A stretch of DNA of 8,280 bases from DASQDN01 sp035630195 (lineage in GTDB: Bacteria; Acidobacteriota; Terriglobia; Bryobacterales; Bryobacteraceae): NCBI GenBank assembly GCA_035630195.1, contig DASQLD010000267.1, positions 1 to 8,280 of the forward strand, read 5' to 3'. Below, piece after piece: positions 6,834 through 8,280 of the stretch. Position numbers and translations under genes: made by a program. Each line of letters starts with the position of its first letter. The first letter of the stretch is position 1. The notes beneath the pieces were generated by a model. It was not told the DNA's origin and searched no databases. It was given only the letters and a program-made list of their open reading frames with translations.

Positions 6834-7388
6834 CTAGAGACCGCTTCGAACCGAAGCGATCTCAGAACGATTCAGCAACGGTGTTGCATGCATGGGCGCA
6901 GCCGAAGTTCGATCGATCTCCACCACAATCGATCTTTGCAAAAGAGCTACGGAAAGCACGAGCCGGTCAGTTCCCTTGACATTGATGACAATACCCGTCA
7001 GTCCTTTAAGTGGACCATGATCGATTTTGACGCGCTCACCGGCAACAATCCAAGCGAATGGCTCACAGTTGAGCTTGGCAGCCGTCGCTTTCTGAATGGC
7101 AACTATTTCGTCTTCGTCAATCGATGCCTCACCGCTCCTCCCGCCCAAGATGTCTAAAACACCCGGAGTGGTCAGGACCGGCAATCGAATGTGAGGATCC
7201 ATTCGGCAAAAAACGTAGTTCGGAAATAGAGGGAGATCTAATTGCTTCACTCGATCCGCCCAGCGTTGGTTTGCTTTATAAAGCGGCAGAAACGAATCGA
7301 GTCCCTTCTGCAGGAATAGTTGGGCAACGGTTTTCTCGTGACGAGATTTCACTCGTATTGCGAACCATGGAAATTTGTTATCGCTCAT
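6834..7388 (-). CDS. UpxY/RfaH-like NusG-family transcription antiterminator
   Basis: This 184-residue specialised NusG paralogue binds RNA polymerase and helps it read through long polysaccharide operons. From the ATG at 7388, the NGN domain runs from about residue 7 (PWFAIRVKSRHEKTVA) through the conserved LPLFPNYVFCR block (about 52-62) to about 105. A KOW domain follows (about 118-155), with GERVKIDHGPLKGLTGIV matching the KOW consensus. Housekeeping nusG normally sits beside secE and ribosomal-protein genes; here it heads an export and sugar operon, as UpxY, LoaP and RfaH-type genes do. A TTG at 7466 in the same frame would add 26 residues that do not look like NGN sequence, so I chose the ATG, although its Shine-Dalgarno is weak (GAG 6 nt upstream). 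Promoter and leader must lie in 7389-7791. Confidence 0.9.
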   Translation of the reverse strand: MSDNKFPWFAIRVKSRHEKTVAQLFLQKGLDSFLPLYKANQRWADRVKQLDLPLFPNYVFCRMDPHIRLPVLTTPGVLDILGGRSGEASIDEDEIVAIQKATAAKLNCEPFAWIVAGERVKIDHGPLKGLTGIVINVKGTDRLVLSVALLQRSIVVEIDRTSAAPMHATPLLNRSEIASVRSGL

Positions 7389-7457
7389 CGGATACTCAGC
7401 GCCGTCAAAGTAATTACATCCGCACCGCTTCAAAGTCACATTCGGCGCAGAGCTCAC

Positions 7458-7476
7458 GCTATGCAACTTACATAGC
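7458..7476. repeat. hairpin-forming inverted repeat in the antiterminator leader
   Basis: GCTATG (7458-7463) and CATAGC (7471-7476) are perfect complements around a seven-base loop. It lies 70 nt upstream of the antiterminator ATG and should be transcribed as a stem-loop if the promoter is further upstream. Confidence 0.4.
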
Positions 7477-7582
7477 TTCGAGGTAGGTTGCGTTTCGAAT
7501 ACAAGCCGTACACTAGACGTTTACGACGTGCAATACAGCGCAGTAGAGTTAGACTGCCTCACTCTCTCGCCTTAGTCAAGAG

Positions 7583-7598
7583 AAAAACGTCAGTTTTT
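7583..7598. repeat. short AT-rich inverted repeat (AAAAAC / GTTTTT)
   Basis: AAAAAC (7583-7588) and GTTTTT (7593-7598) flank a four-base GTCA. The stem is too AT-rich for a strong terminator; it may be a protein site near the operon promoter. Confidence 0.35.
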
Positions 7599-7635
7599 GC
7601 CAATACAATCCACCAACAGTACGTCCTATAACTGA

Positions 7636-7679
7636 AGTACTAAGTCCTTTGCCCTCTATCAGAATCACCGCTTAGTACT
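7636..7679. repeat. perfect 9-bp inverted repeat (AGTACTAAG / CTTAGTACT)
   Basis: Arms at 7636-7644 and 7671-7679 are exact reverse complements separated by 26 nt. Each arm carries the self-complementary AGTACT, so the hexamer also counts as a direct repeat. The layout suits a dimeric or tetrameric regulator's paired operator, or an RNA stem. It lies about 250 nt upstream of the antiterminator start and 113 nt upstream of the kinase start. Confidence 0.6.
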
Positions 7680-7692
7680 CTCGAGACTAGAT

Positions 7693-7725
7693 ACCCAACT
7701 CCGCACTAGCGGTGAGCGATTGGGT
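7693..7725. repeat. nested hairpin-forming inverted repeat
   Basis: Outer arms ACCCAA (7693-7698) and TTGGGT (7720-7725) enclose inner arms CCGC (7701-7704) and GCGG (7709-7712) around a four-base loop (ACTA). The two stems are separated by a 2-by-7 internal loop. It could form an RNA hairpin on either strand or serve as a protein site. No T-run follows, so it is not a simple intrinsic terminator. Confidence 0.45.
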
Positions 7726-7761
7726 TAGACGGATCTTCACGTTCGTGTCATCATCCAGGCA

Positions 7762-7767
7762 TACAAT
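7762..7767 (+). promoter_or_regulatory. possible -10 element for the acid sugar kinase gene
   Basis: TACAAT matches the sigma-70 -10 consensus at five of six positions and lies 24 nt before the ATG at 7792. No good -35 sits 16-18 nt upstream, so the call is tentative. Confidence 0.2.
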
Positions 7768-7791
7768 TCGCCGCAGTCGGCGCATCTCTAT

Positions 7792-8280
7792 ATGCAAATT
7801 TTGTCCCTCGCGGATGACATGACCGGCGCACTCGAGGTTGCGTCAACTTTTGCCGGCTTCGGATTCCGATCTGCCGTCTCCACAAAGCCCATGACAGCGG
7901 ACCGAGCCGATGTTGTGGTGATCGACACCGAAACGAGGCACCGCGCTCCAGCTGTTGCGGCTGGCCGCGTCATTTCTCTGACACGCGAATACGGCATAGT
8001 GCCCGACTTGCTTTACAAGAAAACAGACTCCACTCTCCGAGGCAACATTCAATCAGAGTTAGAAGCGATTCATACCCTATTTCCTCATCTGCGGATAGCT
8101 TATGTACCCGCATATCCTTCGCAAGGAAGAACACTAAAGCACGGATTACTTTATGTAAATGGCCGCCAATTACACGAAACATCGGCTGCTAACGATGCTC
8201 TCAACCCCGTGCGCTCAAGTTCTGTTTCAGAATTAATAGGGCCACACTTACCTTGTGTGATCTTCGATGGTGAAACAGAC
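7792..8280 (+). CDS. four-carbon acid sugar kinase family protein (DUF1537/OtnK-like), 3' end cut by window
   Basis: The frame is open from the ATG at 7792 to the window end, giving 163 codons, about the N-terminal two fifths of a usual family member. Family marks are LADDMTGALEVA near the N-terminus (6-17), YKKTDSTLRGN (75-85), and YVPAYPSQGRTLKHGLLYV (104-122), followed by NGRQLHETSAANDALNPV (123-140). These belong to the sugar-binding N-domain of kinases that phosphorylate D-threonate, D-erythronate or 3-oxo-tetronate in sugar-acid catabolism. The ATP-binding C-domain lies outside the window. The start puts the conserved ADD motif at residues 7-9, as expected, though no good Shine-Dalgarno is visible. 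The gene diverges from the polysaccharide operon and has no evident functional link to it. The exact substrate cannot be told. Confidence 0.88.
   Translation, partial: MQILSLADDMTGALEVASTFAGFGFRSAVSTKPMTADRADVVVIDTETRHRAPAVAAGRVISLTREYGIVPDLLYKKTDSTLRGNIQSELEAIHTLFPHLRIAYVPAYPSQGRTLKHGLLYVNGRQLHETSAANDALNPVRSSSVSELIGPHLPCVIFDGETD

Larger units (their letters stand above)
7389..7791. promoter_or_regulatory. divergent intergenic region with operon promoter and untranslated leader
   Basis: These 403 bases separate the minus-strand polysaccharide operon from the plus-strand acid sugar kinase gene. I see no credible coding region in either direction. The stretch contains several inverted repeats (listed separately) and a direct repeat TCAAAGT (7405-7411 and 7430-7436, 25 nt apart). 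No convincing sigma-70 pair faces the operon: a TTGACT at 7579-7574 on the minus strand has no good -10 at normal spacing. I found no match to the enterobacterial ops element (GGCGGTAG), so any recruitment signal for the antiterminator would be of another type. Confidence 0.6.

Noticed and set aside
7389..7466. 26-residue N-terminal extension of the antiterminator from a TTG at 7466
   Set aside because: The added residues precede the normal NGN start, carry no family features, and the TTG lies inside a small inverted repeat with no convincing Shine-Dalgarno.
7574..7579. Minus-strand TTGACT as a -35 box for the operon
   Set aside because: No acceptable -10 lies 16-19 nt downstream (candidates such as CAGTCT match poorly), so I did not annotate a promoter.
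7788..8182. Minus-strand open frames opposite the acid sugar kinase
   Set aside because: The plus-strand frame carries conserved kinase-family motifs (ADD, KKTDSTLRGN); the opposite frames do not resemble proteins.

Overview
The window is a compact, single-direction surface-polysaccharide locus on the minus strand (positions 7388 down to 1), plus the start of an unrelated metabolic gene on the plus strand (from 7792). The host is probably a free-living, Gram-negative-type soil bacterium of moderate GC. A UpxY/RfaH-like NusG paralogue leading into a Wzz/BY-kinase fusion recalls Acidobacteriota exopolysaccharide loci. That taxonomic placement is an inference from gene style, not something the sequence proves.

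In transcription order on the minus strand: (1) a specialised NusG-family antiterminator of the UpxY/RfaH type (7388-6834); (2) a 106-residue ribbon-helix-helix-like small protein (6716-6396); (3) a 756-residue Wzz/GumC-type chain-length regulator fused to a BY-kinase (6358-4088); (4) a Wzm/KpsM/TagG-type ABC-2 export permease (4152-3265); (5) NeuB-like nonulosonate synthase with a SAF domain (about 3281-2223); (6) NeuC-like hydrolysing UDP-sugar 2-epimerase (2263-1001); (7) a class I SAM-dependent methyltransferase (1047-52); (8) the first 17 codons of a NeuA-like CMP-sugar synthetase (51-1), cut by the window edge. From gene 3 to gene 7 every neighbouring pair overlaps, and genes 7 and 8 abut as TAA|ATG. 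This points to one transcript with translational coupling.

As a system, the antiterminator probably allows transcription through the long operon. NeuC, NeuB and NeuA form the three-step route to a CMP-activated nonulosonic acid (sialic acid or a relative such as legionaminic acid), and the methyltransferase may decorate the product. The permease and the Wzz/BY-kinase belong to the export and length-control machinery. No ABC ATPase, polymerase, flippase or glycosyltransferase lies in the window; these would have to be beyond position 1 or elsewhere.

Between the antiterminator start and the plus-strand gene is a 403-base divergent intergenic region (7389-7791). It has no credible gene but several inverted repeats, the best being a perfect 9-bp pair (7636-7644 / 7671-7679). 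It should hold the polysaccharide operon promoter and untranslated leader. The plus-strand gene is the first 163 codons of a four-carbon acid sugar kinase (DUF1537/OtnK family), truncated by the window end.
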